Source: Larus michahellis (taxonomy: Eukaryota > Chordata > Aves > Charadriiformes > Laridae). Taken from it: DNA of 64,000 nucleotides. The notes under the pieces were generated by a model. That model did not search any database. It saw only the letters and a list, made by a program, of their open reading frames with translations, and was not told the DNA's origin. Where the stretch lies: positions 49,139,324 to 49,203,323 of the forward strand of contig NC_133901.1 in assembly GCF_964199755.1 (NCBI RefSeq), given 5' to 3'. The translations under genes and the position numbers were made by a program. Positions 26,691 to 40,293 of the stretch are shown here, piece after piece; position 1 is the stretch's first letter; the number at the start of each line of letters is the position of its first letter.

Positions 26691-29600
26691 ATGGCTTATG
26701 ACAGAAAGTTTTAGACTTTCTGCACTAGGAAGGCACAGAGCTTTTCAGGAAAACTTTTAGGAAAGTAGGGAGTTTTTCAAAGGTTGGAGAGTGTACCTCC
26801 GCCTCTTCTTGGTGAGCTGTGCCCATGTCACCAGAGCTACTCAGGGCTGAGCATCACATCACTTTCTCATCAGAGAAAGGCATTTCAGAAGTCAGATGGG
26901 TACTGAGAGTGGCAGCACTGGAGAAAACCAAGCCAGTAGGTAGGGGAAGGCAGCTTTCTGGTGGTGCACAAGCAAGAGATGAGGATCTTGTCAGGATGCC
27001 ACCCCACCCACTGTCCCTTGTGCCAGTGCCAAATCGCTGGTGCATGGCACAACAGAAAACAGCAGTGCAATGCTGCTAACCCACATAGCATCGGGCTTGA
27101 CAGGGGGATAAGAAGATAAAAGATGAGTTTTGTTTTATTATAGTCGACATGCAGGCATCACATTATCTTAGTCATACCAAGGCTAGGTAGCTAAATTGCC
27201 AGGTTTAATGTTTCAGGTCACATCAGGGAATAGTTTTACCAGCAGATGTAAAGATCGTCCTTTGGAGTGGGTAGCACTCAAGGTCAGAGTCAGCAAATCT
27301 TCCTCTAAAAATAGACTCTAGTTGCGAAGTTGGTAAGATTTCTTTTGTCGGTTCTGCCTCACTTCACAGGACCCAGCTACCTAGAGCAGCACCTAAGCTT
27401 ACAGGTAAGACTAAGCAATATACATTTTCTGCTGTACTTCTTGTGCTCCTTTGCTTCATTTTATAACCCAGTTTAGTAAACCAGGGAGAGCTGATAAACT
27501 TTCTAAGGTAACTGATAATTTCATAAACCTGTTGCAGAGAAAAGAAAAAAAAAAAGCGTAAAACTATTGCAGAGTCAAAGATGTTTTGAAAGTATAATTT
27601 ATAATTATTTTTTTTTAAATTGGTCATACTACAGAAATTACTTTATAAAATAGGAAGTTAGGTGCCAAAACTGTATTTATCTTAGAGGTAATTTAAAAAT
27701 TGAAATTTAGAGAAAAAAAAATTATTTTTTCAACCTTTTGTGACATCTGTCCCAGAATATTTTGCTTATTCTTCAATAATTGCTCCACCCTCCAGTCAAA
27801 TCTAACTTTTCCCATTGAATTACAATTCCCTCAGATGACGCTGTCTTTTAAGTTTCTTTGGGCACTCTCATAATATTTAATGAAATCTCAGCTTAGTCTG
27901 TTTTAAATTTACCAATTCAGTCAACAATAAAGAATGAGGGCAAAAATAAGTTTTTAAAAAGTCATCAGTGGCTTAGAAATTCATTGAAATAGCTGGTTAG
28001 TTTTGAATATTCACAGCAGGAGGGTCTGGGAAATAATTGCACGGAGGCTATGATTCTTCTGGTTTTAAACTGTTTAAAGGCGAATGTATTGGATGAACTA
28101 TTTCACAGTCCCTGAATGTTTCAAGCATGAGAATGCAGAGGTAAAATAAAGGAACAGAAGTAAATGACAGTTTTTGGTGAAGACTAGGACAGGAATAAGG
28201 AACTCAGGGTGGTGTTATTCTTCACTTAAGTGTACTGCAGGTAGACCAGGGATCTCCAGTTTTGGGTGTACAACACTTTACTTAATTCTTTTATGGGTCT
28301 TTTAAAGAAAGATTTTTTTGAAGGACTTACTCCTCCTCCCTCCCAAGAAGTACTTGCACAAAATTAATTTTTCTGGTCTAGTGTTAGGGAACAAAACCAC
28401 CCAAGGAGCCTTTGCAGCACCCTGGGGCGCAGCAAGTGCCAGGTTACAGAAGGAGGTATACAGGTCTTCATGGCTATTGCCAGCGTTTGGAGTCTGAGCA
28501 AAGTGTCACAGGGATGGCATATCAGGGAACACCATTTTGAATTAATTTGGTTAAATCACCCGACAAAGCAAGCTTTCGTTACTGCAGCTAACCAGCTCCC
28601 AGGCTCAACTGATGTACTGCAAGTCATGAAAGGCTTAGAAACCAAAGCACTGTTTACCCTCCTCCCAAGTGCAAACACTGCACTCCAGACAGCATGTGCA
28701 TTGGCTTCTGCAAGGAGAACTTTCCAGTTTATAAAATCAGCCCTCCGCTTAGTCATACTCAAAAAGGGTAAGTACTTTTTCACCCCGAAGGCAGGTATGT
28801 ACCTGGCATGCTGGCTGTAAATAGAAGAACAAAACATTTCTTAAGAATTCAGGGACTTGCTCAACTTGCTCAGTCATTAGAGCTGATTTTTGTCTGCCTT
28901 CAGCACCAAGAGAGAGTGCTTCCCCGGCAACAGGTTAGTAAACTGGATTCAAGCCTCTTGCGCATTTTTTTGGAAGCGTGGGAGAACTGGTATTCTCCAT
29001 CCTTTCCTTCTCTCAGGTACTTCCCTCTTGTAAACCCTCGTTACAGATACTGTTTCTCCACGAAGGTCTGATCTAGGTAGTTATTAAACTGAAAGAAGTA
29101 AATAAAAATAAAAGCATTATTTTTGCAGATGTCTGGAAGCCAAGGAGGTCTCAGGTTTGGACCTCCTGGAAGATGTGCTCTGATTTCAGTGGTGTTTAAT
29201 TCTACCCAATAAATAAAAACATTCAAATAAGTCAGCTCTCCATACAGCATCAGAAAAGAAAATGGGAATAATTTCTCAATAGCAGGCATTTCATGAACAA
29301 AAATGATTTCTTAATCATAATTACAGGGGGTTTTTTCCCCCCTTCATTATTGTTCTTTCAAATTTAGTGTTCATGGCAGTAGATAAATTCAGTCCCCAGG
29401 CTTGAGGGTCAAACCACTGACTAATTTCAAGGGCACCGTGGTTATCTCCTACTGCACTGGTGTGGGCATAAGGTCTACTGGGAACGTCACTACTTTTGTA
29501 GACTTCTCGTGAAGGCCCAGCCCAGAGCTGACAGATAGATAGCCTGCCTTGGTTATTTTCTTCCCCCGCATTGGCATCTTGGAAAAAAAAAAAAAACAAC

Positions 29601-32600
29601 CCAAAACCTTAAGATATCACACCTCCACTCCCTTCTCAGAGCTGTCACGAGGAAAGAGGAAGCAAACTCTGAAAGCATCAAAACAGGAATAAGATTAAAA
29701 TCTGCCTCCACATTTACAAATAGTTTATATACTTAGGTGTTTGCTGGATGCTGAAAGCCTTCAATTCCCAGCTAAACCAGAAGAATTTGTGATTGCTTGG
29801 TATTTTCAGGGAGAAATAGCTTTTAGACAACTCGGAGTACAAACCAGAGGCTGGTCCGCTTGTGCACACCAAATTAAATTTAATAAAGCCAGCATCAACA
29901 GCCCCGGTAGCACAGGTGATTTATGTCATATGGGCTGGGAGAGCTCCCAAGAGCAGGAAACATGGGTGGTAAAGAATTTCAACTATTCTGCTATATAAAT
30001 ATGGACTGAAGTGGGCATTAAGGCAAGGAAGCACTGTGCCCTATGTCAGGCAGGACAGAACAGCTAACAGGATTACAGCATTCCTTCTGAAGGAAAAAGC
30101 GAGGAAAATTGTCTTCTGTCTCCATTTTTCATCCCACCTTTTATTTGTTTAGGCTCTCTCATTGCTTGTTTGTATCAACACCACTGGGCTCTGACCTTAC
30201 TGGGGATCTGTAGCTCCAGGCACACAAAACCAGCTACAAATTGGCAGGCGGAGTACACACGCTTGTGACAACAGCGGTGATAGAGGAACCCCCTGGGTCA
30301 GTGAGGGGGACAGAAAAGAAGGGGAGAGGGTACACAGGTCCTCACGAAGGACAAAGGCAAATGCAATCCTTGTCTGTGCATGTCTGCTTGCCATTTCTTT
30401 TTTTTTTTTTTTAAAAAAACCCACCAAAATCTCTACAGCTGACTTGGATCTTAACTCCCAGGCATAAATCTTGCCAAATTGTTTGCCTTTTTATACACAG
30501 CACTAAGGCTTGCACAGCACATTCAGCCAAAAATATTATGCAGCATGGTATTTTGTTATGTAGATAATGACTTATAGCTTTCAGTCTCAAAGTACTCAGA
30601 AACTTCCACCACATCTGGAAAACCAGCATTAGAAATGTATATGCCACTACCAAAGCTCTGACATTCACCTCTAGATACGAACTTCAGTTTTTTCCCCCCT
30701 ATCTGTGAGATTACCAAACTGTACAGCTCATGACTGATGTTTCCAAAAGCATTAGCTACCCCCCTACAAATTTTGGGGCAGAGGAGGCACATCCCTCCAG
30801 TTGAACAAATTTGAAAAATAGGCCACTATGATCTGTGACTTCCCAGAGCTTTCCTGGAAGTTTTGGCTTAATTTGAGTAGTTCAAGGGACTCAGAACAAG
30901 GTGTAGAAAGGAAATCTTTCACTGCCATATTACTGCTACAGCCACTAGACTGTGTTCCCTCTCTGAATTAAAAGCAGACAGACTGGCAGATTTCCCTTTT
31001 TTTTTTCCCCCTTGCACTTTCTTTCTACCCGTTTTGTTAAAAATAAAATAAAAAAGCTAAAGAGCTCTATAAGCAATTCCATTTGGCAGCTGTAGAGTGG
31101 ATAGTGAACATAAAGAAGAGATTCCTTTGCTCTGCCTAATGCATGCTGCTTATCCAAATTAGCCACACAATTACTTCTATCAATGCAAAAGTAGTTTAAT
31201 GTTTTTTTTTTCTAGTGCACAGCACTTGAGAACGACTTAAAATGCAGTGTAATTTGCCACAGTGTATGTCCTGAAGTGGCTCGCTAATGAAAAGAGGATT
31301 AACTCTCCATTATTCTGAATTACCATTTTGTGAAATCACTAACAATATTTTCATTTATATACGTATAACCCAAGGGGGAGAAATACTCCAGCCATCCAAG
31401 TGATTAACAAATAAAATTCATTAGATAACATGCACTTTGGTCTTATTTATTAAGAGAAAGATTAGGGTATAAAAATGCAGATGACTGAATTTTTATCATC
31501 CTTGTTCCGATAATACACTTAAGTCCATGACAGCATAATTGGTGAGCGCTGGCAGCTCAGCGTTATAGTCACAGGCTGGATTGAGAAGCAGAACCCGCAG
31601 GATGTCAGGCTCGGCAGATGAAATCGCACAGGCTCAAGCATTGCACCCCAGTCCCACTGAGCTGGACCCGGCGCTGGGCTGCCGACCAGCCCCAGCCTCG
31701 GCACAGCGCAGCAGGGAGCAGAAGGAGCCAAGGCTTGGGCACAGGGGAAGGGTGGGACAAGCCCAGATCGCCCTGCCTCGCTGGAAGGGAACTGCTGGCC
31801 CCAGTGCAGGGCTCAAACCTTCCTGCCAAGGAGAACCGCTCTGGGACAGTTTCCCCATCTGACTCTCCTCTCCATCCCTCCCCCATGGATTAGAAAGGCT
31901 GTCCTGTGCTGGAGCAGCACTTCCAGGAGCAAGCAGGGTGCGGAGTCCCTTATGCAAAGGGCATGAGGATCGTGCCTACTCCAGGGAGCTTTTACATCCA
32001 AGATTGTGTGTTCCCAGCACAGTGCAGTGCCATGAAGTGACTGCCGAGCTGGTACAGGAAAGCTCCGCTGGTACGTTATTCAGCCTGCACTTCTTAGTTT
32101 ATAAAACAAAGCATTTTAGCCCAAACGAAGCTCCGCAAGGGGTGGGAGACTGCTCCGATGAGCCTGTGCAGGGGTATCCCTGCAATCTGCCTGCCATCCA
32201 ACTGCACCGGGTGAACACCCTGCAAGGGACGGTCTCCCCTCCCCAGAGGTCTGCAAAAGAAATCTGAGCTTTCCCTGCTTGGGCTTGTGCTAGGCAGTCA
32301 TCCTTATATAGACAAACAGTCATCCTTTATATCCACAACAGCGTTAAGAACAACCACCCCAAAAGAATATATTCCAGTCCACTCTTCTTTTAATCTAAGA
32401 GGGCAGGCGTAGGGAACAGTCTTCCTTCAGCTCCGTTTAGTGTATGCAGAGCAGTCAGTACAAGATGATGTTAGACATCTTTGGTTCCTGGAAAGACACA
32501 AGCCTTTCCGTCCTTCTCCCCTCAACCAAATGCTTCACGGCAATTGATTCCAGAGCTCAAGTAGCAAACCAGCTCTTTCCCCCTGCTTCCCCCTCCTCCT

Positions 32601-35600
32601 AGTTAAACTCTGTTACTTCTTACTTAGTCTAGAGTCAAATCTGAAATACATATTTTATTAGAAGAATTTCAACTGATGCTTTCCTGTGCTCTAATTCAAT
32701 TTAAAAAAATCCCTGCAGCAGATAACATTGGCAAGGCATAAAAGAACAGCTTACTTGAAAGTTCGGGGAGCATATGGCTTCCCAGGACAGACAAAAACAA
32801 GTATTTCTCAGCAGAGGTCTAACTTTCAGAGTGCTAACCAAGCTTCAAACTGAGACGGTGTTACAGTACCACAAACGATCATTTGCAGATGTAATTGCCC
32901 TGTTTTGAGGTCTGCAGTCTACAAGCAGGACTATTGGTGTAACAAATCAATGAGCTGTGGCCACTGAGCGTGATTACTGATTACATTGCTTTCTCTTCTC
33001 CCCCTCATTTCCTTCCCTCCCATGTTATGGAGCTGTTAATAAAAGCACAGTCAGTCCTTCAGCATCAAGGCAACAGGCTCTCGGTTCAGTTAATTCCTTA
33101 CTAGACAAACAGCAGTTCTTACCAAGTTCTAGATAACAGTCTATTCTCTCCCAAAGTCAGACTGTGTTAGATTTGTATCTCTGACAGTCTAACATTATCT
33201 ACAGTGTTGAGTCTGCATGTAGAATTAGCATAATTCTAGCATGGGAAGGAAAAAGGGTCTCCCGGGGAACGGCTACTGGGGGCACAGAGATGGGAGTTGG
33301 TGCTACTCAGAGGCACGCAAGACCGAGCAATAAGGTAAATTTGCTAGAAGCTGGAATTCTCAGAGTCCTTCACAAACCTCAGCAGAGGACCACTTAGCTA
33401 AACATCATCATCATGTTTTAGGAAGCTTGGCTGAAAGATAGATCCCCTTGCCAGTGAAAGCAAGCCAATTCTTGAACAAAGGTGTACGCATGCCAAACAA
33501 AAAACAACTCCATAATCTTGCCTCGCTTTGGAGTAGGAGAACAGGAATCATTTTGCTTTTTCAAGTTTTATGGAGAAACAGAACATGACAGGCACAAAAG
33601 AGCCCAAACTGAGGGAAAAAACCCCATGGGTACACGGGATGTCAGTGAAAAATGGCCATCCTGCTTGCAGGAGAGCTCAACAACAGCTGCACGAAGGCAC
33701 TAGCCAGATTTCTATAATTAAAAGGACACAAACGTCACCAGCGGCCAACAGAAAAAAATTTGGGGGAGCCACTACAGGATTTGTTGCCTGAAAGAAAGGT
33801 GGATTTTTGGCAGGCTGTACTCGCACAGTTCATAAGATTAAGCCCAACTCCACCTCCTCTTGTTATGAGCCTCCTACAAAACTGCAAGGTTCAACTTCTC
33901 CCTTCAAGGGGACAAGAGACAGGAGCAACCGCTGCCCTGCAACATCAGGCAGTCCAGCAGGAGAAACAAGACAGACCCAACAGGGAAATGGAACAGACAA
34001 GGAAGTCTGCAGCACACAGCTGGCAACATGGAAAAAATGAAACTTGTTTCAGAGGACAAGAGAAGAAGATGGTTAAGACAACTGGCAACAGGGTAAACAG
34101 GAGGTCAGGCATGTAGCCAGCTCCAAATTCTAGTTCCTAGAGGTTTGCTGTAGCATAAAGATCAGCTGCAGGAGCAGTTTAACTTCCTGCTGACAACCTG
34201 CAGAACAAAATACGCTTTGCCTTCAGAAATGTGCAAATCCATAGAAGAAAACCAAAGGAGACTTTACGACACCCATGTCCCTCACAATAATTCTTCTCTG
34301 ACATTGTGCCCTGGATCTTTGACATGAGTATTTCTCTGGTAGTCAGCAAAGTTTCCAGCACTGTTAATTTGGACTGAAAAGCTCTCACCTCATGTACACC
34401 TGTATCACTTGTCAATCACTCCCCTTGTTTCTTCTTCTTCTCCTTTACTGAGAATACATGGATGTACTGTACCTTAACTCTCCCCCTGCAAAATTTTCAA
34501 GTAATCAAAAAAACAAAATAAAAAAAACAAACCTGAAAAACCCTTGACCTAAACACACCCAACTCTGTATGTGTGAGGATACCGCAGGATAGTGCAGTGC
34601 CACACCTGAGCTAAGGAGCACAGCATTGCCCTCTTGCAGCTCTACTGCACCTGGAGCTGCTGGTAGGTTTGCTGCTAGTGCAAAGGTTTCTGTATGACAC
34701 GTATTTCACTGGGCTTATACCCGAGATACTTCAGCTGCAGGGGATTAGGAAAGCTAAACATGGATACAAAAAACCCACCTGTCCAACAGACAAGGATATT
34801 CTTGCAAACCGATAGTTACCTGCTGTGTACTAAGGCAGTGACTTCATAAAAGCATGGATAGGGGAGGTGTCAAGACTCAAGTTAGTCTCTGGCCTTTAAC
34901 TTCACTCACCAGCTTTGCAAAAACTCCAGGCTGCCCTCTGAGCTCCCACTGTTGCTCCACAGCCGAAGGAGGCAAACTACACAGGGGAGAGTCTAAATCA
35001 GGATAGCAGCTGAGGAAATCACAGCAAGCAGGAGAGAATCTGGAGCTTCAAGAGAAGTGTAAAGCTGACGCCAAAGGATTCAATACTAGCCGATAGCTCA
35101 AACACATGAGACATCAAGGTTGTCAGTTCTGAGCAACACAGCTTTGACAGCACAGCCAGGCAAAGGGTGTTGGTTTTGGCAACATTAACAATACTCTGAT
35201 TTTAGCTACAGGATAACATCACTCCATTACTCCCTTCTATATGTTCATCAGTGCTTCTTCCTACCCACTTGGCATGTATGCGTCTAGGAGGAAGTCCTTG
35301 AGCCCATCCTGGCTGAAAAATACTTTGTCAATCAGTCAGTGGTGCTGCAAAAAGGCAAACTCTCATTCCTGCAAAAAGCCTACAAGGTTCACTGTGCAGG
35401 TCTGCATTAAGGTCTTGAAAAAGTGTAACATGTACACCTACGATTCACCTTCATAGACACATTTAATCCCCCTGCATTGCTGAAAATCATGTAAAGGAGA
35501 AGCCTTTAGGAGACTCACAATTAACGATAAAGAAACATCTTAAATTTCCTCCCTCAGTTGCCCTAGCTGTTCTAGATCCCTTGGATCTGGCTGCTAGACC

Positions 35601-35814
35601 TGTTTGGTGGATTCCCAGTGGATTTTCCAGGAAACAAATTCTCAGTAGAGACTGAACTTCAATGATCACAAACCTTTGGCTTTTGCTCCCATTGCTGGTG
35701 AGCTTGTCCAACCAAGTATCCCCTGCCTAGCTCAGGGGAGGCAGAAATCCAGGTGCAAGTCTGTTCAAGACACCAAGCAGGTACATCCATCTTGAACCAT
35801 GCCCAGCCCAACCA

Positions 35815-35820
35815 CAGGTG
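35815..35820. promoter_or_regulatory. E-box CAGGTG upstream of the DUSP29 start
   Basis: CAGGTG (CACCTG on the other strand) is a myogenic bHLH-type E-box, about 115 bases before the DUSP29 ATG. A second E-box, CAGTTG, is at 35900-35905. DUSP29 is known as a muscle-enriched phosphatase, so these are plausible sites. Such hexamers are common by chance, and the transcription start is not known. Confidence 0.25.
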
Positions 35821-35902
35821 GCCAGTGCTGCTCCCAGCATCCCACAAACAGAGCAGAACTTGCTTGCTTTGTTCTTAACGTTCTGTTTGGGTTGCATTCC
35901 AG

Positions 35903-35931
35903 TTGCTGGCACATCCTGAGCACGCTACTCC
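35903..35931 (+). other. DUSP29: DUSP29 5' UTR segment, possibly after a splice acceptor
   Basis: The 40 bases before this point are T-rich (TTGTTCTTAACGTTCTG, with a TTAAC branch-like word) and end in TTCCAG at 35902, a good splice acceptor. The coding exon may therefore begin here, with a non-coding leader exon further upstream. The alternative is an unspliced 5' UTR with a nearby promoter. Inference only. Confidence 0.4.
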
Positions 35932-36116
35932 ATGGACAAGATGTCATCAGCAGGTTTGAACACTGGGAAGAAAAATGCATACACAGCAATCAAAGTAGAT
36001 CCTGATGAGGAATACTGCACCCCAGGTGCATTTGAATTGGAGCGACTCTTCTGGAAAGGATGCCCGAAGTACACTCATGTCAACGAAGTCTGGCCCAACC
36101 TCTACATCGGAGATGA
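35932..36116 (+). CDS. DUSP29: DUSP29 (DUPD1) coding exon 1
   Basis: The first coding exon of DUSP29, an atypical dual-specificity phosphatase known from muscle in mammals. The peptide starts [20 protein letters not shown] and reaches [17 protein letters not shown], then [16 protein letters not shown], which matches human DUPD1 closely. The start is the ATG at 35932. A second in-frame ATG at 35941 has the better -3 base (A), so initiation could be three codons later. The exon ends GA|GTAAGT at 36116, a near-perfect donor, leaving two bases of a Glu codon. Joined to the exons at 46107 and 51398 it gives 654 coding bases: 217 residues plus stop, with no frameshift. Human DUSP29 is of similar length (about 220 residues). 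Confidence 0.95.
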
Positions 36117-39100
36117 GTAAGTCTACGTAGTACCTCTCCACATAGCAGATCTGTAAGTGCACATAGTACATCTCTTCTACACAGGAGATGACTAAGCTGT
36201 ACTAAGTACAGCTCACCATCAGAGCAAGGTGTTTCTTTCCTCCTCCTACCCGTTCATTAGTATTTAGCGATGATGCTGTGATTTGATGAGCTACTGACAG
36301 ATGCCAGAGTTCCACAGAGCAATCGGAGTCTGGCATGGCCCTTACAGATACGGGCACACAGCATTGGTTGCTGTGTGGCGGAGTCTACTGTTAAAGACTG
36401 AGTAACAGGAGCAGTTGTGGCACCAGTGCAGGCTGCGGAGGTTGAAGCTAGTCACGATCTATTTTTAAATGTCTTATTTCAAGGAGTAATTTGTCATTTA
36501 TCTCTGAGTGACAGTCCTGCCACGGTTACACTGACAGAAGGGCATGGCCTAGATGTGTTGGACCACAGCTTAGGTTGGTTCAAGCCTAAAATGTAATTCT
36601 TGAAAAGTGACTGAAGAGACAGCTCAACCCGCAGTGGTATTTCTGCATTTCCAAGCCTGTGCTTGTGTACACGTATTCCGCATTTCCAAATTGCTCAAGA
36701 GATTAAAACAAACAGAACCCTGTGGAAGGCAAAGCTGCAGAGATGTGTCTCACTGATCAGACCAAGTGTGATTTGGAAAAAAACCAAACCCACAAAACAG
36801 ACTTAGCTCTGCTGAGCACAGGACTAAGCTAGAAACAGCATATTCTGACAAGCAGAGATGACTGCTGCAGCAGGGAGACGTGCCATCAGAAAATCCCCCA
36901 GCCCAACCCATGAGCAGAGCAAGAGAGCTTTTCTTACCCCTTAGGCATTATTGGTCCCTTTCCCATTTTCCTCTACACCCTGTGCTAACATGACATTTAT
37001 TTTACATGATCACTGTAAGGCACAAGCAGGAGCCCCACTGGCTCCAAAGTTCTCAATAATTTTTTTAAAAGGTCCTAAAATTCATCTGTTGCCAGCTTAT
37101 AAAAGAGGAAAGATATACAGCTTTCAAAGTTACAAGACTCCTAATATCATCGACCAATCACTTCTCTGGCGCCAGAGGCAACAGAAAGACACACAAGAGC
37201 TCTGGGCTTTAACCAAACTGAGGCTCCCAATTTTAGAGACAGGAAAAAAAAAAAATATAATATTTTAAGCCACGGGAAGAGCCTGGCCAACTGACTCAGG
37301 AACAAAGGAAAAGGGAGTTGAGTTGTCCTCTTCCCATCCTACCCTGCCCCTCTTCTTAGCTATTTTCAACTCAAAGTTCAGGGTAAGGAACAGCCTCTTC
37401 TGGCATTTTTTTCCTACATCCTTGTTCAAAAACACCAGTAGAATTATTCTGAACAAAGCCATGAGAATAATTTCCCTCTTATCTCTGTGATAAAGCTGCC
37501 CTCTGAGTAAAGGGACCTGATAAGACAGTAGGCCTTTGGAGAGTCAGCCTCTAAGCCCAGGACACCAGCCACTGGCTCTTTCCTGTAATCATTCCTGAAG
37601 CAGTGGGTTGTTACACCTTGTAATTTAATAATTGTGAGGAGGCATGACTCTGAACACAATTCACTCCTGCACTTAGCACAAACTAACCAGAGGAACAGAA
37701 AAAGCAGCTTCTTGAGAGGTACTTGGAGCTACACCCACTTACACTGGGCAGTACATTTCTGCAGGAGACCAGTCTTAAGTCAGGAAGAAAGGGAACAGTG
37801 CTTCAAGGAGAAACAAGTCCTGCACAGCACTGGGACAAAAGAATCAGAAAGCCAATAGAGAAGGAAAAATAAGCGAGTACTAGGTGGGGGGTGAACAGAA
37901 GTAAAACTTCTCCAGAAAATGGGGCTCCCTGAAAGACGATGACTGCTGTCAGCCAGGTAAGGGCAAACTTGACACCCAGTAGCAGAAAATCTGAGATGAG
38001 AACCGGCCTGCAGTCAAGATGCAGCTTTCATCACCAGAACTAAAACTTGATTTGAAGCAGGCAAAGTCCAGGGACCTCTATATTTTTCCTCGGCCAACTC
38101 CACATCTTACTTCTGACCAACAGTTTCCCCCTTCAGTGTCGCAGGGGGTTTTGTATTGTTTTATTTTAAGATCTTGCTGTAGCACTGGTCGCCAAAGAGC
38201 TGCCATGGAGACATGAACAGATGTTGGGTGTATTTGCATCCTTAGCCATGCTAAATTAAGGTTGATCTTGAAAGAATTTAGTGGAGCTCATCAACAAAAT
38301 CAAGTGAACACACACATGCAGAGTTTATCTTCAGAGCCTTCACATCTGTGCTTCATTCCTGCCTCCTGCATTTACAAGGTTAACAGGACTTGTGACTGCT
38401 TATGGAAATGCTAATTAATTACCCTGACTACGTAACCACATCTTCCTTCTAATGCAATACAGGCTATCAAGGAGCCCTGTGAGGCCACTCAATCCTTTTG
38501 TTACAAGGCTTTGCTGCAGATGTTGCCCAGAGGCAATGAAATCTCCATGAGCCTGTCAGGCCCAGAATAATCAAAGCCTCAAAATATAACATGCTGTGTT
38601 CAGCTCCAATTGAAATTTTCCTCCAGCAAGTTCCAAGGACTTTTAAAGACCAGACACTGGAACCTGCAGGAGACAGACCAGTGATAGGAATAAAACATGC
38701 TTTGCCAAGATTTTGATGCATCTGCTACCAGGATTAGGGCCTGCATGTATCCTCCTCACATCCAGAAGCCTTCTAAAGGGACAGAAAGCAGCTTCGTCTT
38801 GCTCCTTTTTTTCGCGGGTCACCAGGTTACTCGCACGGGCAGTCTTACTGGCTAATCCCAAGCCTGCTTGGTTCAGTGCAGTCACATGGAAAACCTCTGC
38901 CAGTTATGCAGCTTGTAGTTTTCTTCTTCTAGCTCTTCAGCGACCACCTGATTAGCTGAAATGATGTTCATGGTTGCACATTTCTGAATCTCAAAGAATA
39001 TTTTAGCTGAAGACAAAGGCCTCCCGAGATTTTGTTTTCCTCTTAACTGTCCTCTAGCTCTCATTAGGATTTAAGGCCTGATCACAATTTCAGGTGTTTC

Positions 39101-40083
39101 TGTGTTCTCAGACTACTCCCAGAGGAAAAGAAGTATTCTGGAGTCTAATTCCTTACAGATTAAAAAGAAAAATTTTGTGGATATGCAGCTGAACTGAGCT
39201 TGCACTTCAAGAAAGCTATGGTCTGTGTTTGTCCCAGTAGAGCCACAGGGCTCATGGTCTCGAGAACTAACACAGGTAAGCTTCAAGAAGACACACGAGT
39301 AACTCAAACCTACAGATTGGAGTGTATGATAATTAAAATACATAACTAAACTTTAAATATATGCTTAACTAAAATTCATTCTCTCCCCTTTCTGCAGAAA
39401 AACATTACAGTACAGCTTTTTCCAAGTACAGAGACAATTTATACTGATCTGGAAGAAAAGAGATGGGACTCACTCAGGGTAGCAAATACTTACCTCCCAC
39501 TGTTTAGCTTTATGAACTCCTAGGATCTACATCAGTATTAATCATACAAAAATAGGAGTGTATGCAGATTTAGATTATAACAACACTCTTGAGGATATAG
39601 TTTCAACTCTGTGAGTATGAGAATCTGCCAATTGTAACAGCAGTTTAACAATCCAGAAAATCAGATCTGTAACACTGGACCATAAACCTCAAAGCAGCAA
39701 TGGTTTCTAAGACAAGTAACGCTTCCCCACACAACACCTCTGACTATAGGTGATTTCTAACACTTGGTGAGTGACTGAAGTAAAAACCAGGAACTGAGAG
39801 ACTACATCACGTGTTTAATGCCTTTGCTGTATAGAAAGCAGAGAGGTATTTCCTGTATCTAGGTTGGATCACTTACAAAACAACAGCCACCATTTTGGTC
39901 TGGAAAAAAAATAATGGACCATTAAATCTATTTCTACCACATATTATGAAGATCCTGTTCAGTATTTTCAGTGGTACCTAAAAATTCTTCTAATTCACAC
40001 TGAGCAGAAGGTATCCACAGAAATGGAGCAGCACCTCAGAAGGAAAAGGGGATACAATGCAACACTATCTTTAGATTCCCCCA

Positions 40084-40293
40084 GTGCTGGAGTTACCAAA
40101 GGAAATTGGGTCAATATTATTGGAAATTCTCAACATCTCTCCTCAGGATGGAGAACTGCCAGATTTTCTTAAGAAAGTGTCAGTATTGCCTATATTCAGG
40201 AAGCTTCTTTCTGACACTGACCATCTGGTAAATTATCATCCTGCATCAAGCTTTCCTTCAGCATTTAAGAAAATGGAAAAGTTTGAGATGATT
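40084..40293 (+). mobile_element. Ancient LINE relic (L2/CR1-clade reverse-transcriptase fragment)
   Basis: One open frame reads ILNISPQDGELPDFLKKVSV, then LPIFRKLL, a short spacer, and LVNYHPASSF, ending KKMEKF. This follows the order of the N-terminal RT region of L2/CR1-clade LINEs: a 'lP..lK.a.v.Pl.KK' segment, then 'NYRPvS', then 'KvlEK'. The Arg of NYRP has become His. The similarity is only at protein level, so the copy is very old. It is on the same strand as DUSP29 and too degraded to encode a working protein. A protein-level search against LINE RTs would settle it. Confidence 0.6.

Larger units (their letters stand above)
8466..35902. other. Intergenic region between DUSP13 and DUSP29
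   Basis: A stretch of 27 kb without a gene I can support. The open frames in it are short, overlap on both strands, lack splice-consistent neighbours and resemble no family I know. It holds a CR1 LINE (10.67-11.22 kb), A-rich and dinucleotide simple repeats, a possible SINE relic (26.6 kb), and GC-richer patches near 18.1-18.5, 25.37-25.5 and 31.55-31.85 kb. Enhancers for the flanking phosphatases are possible but cannot be read from sequence alone. Confidence 0.75.
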
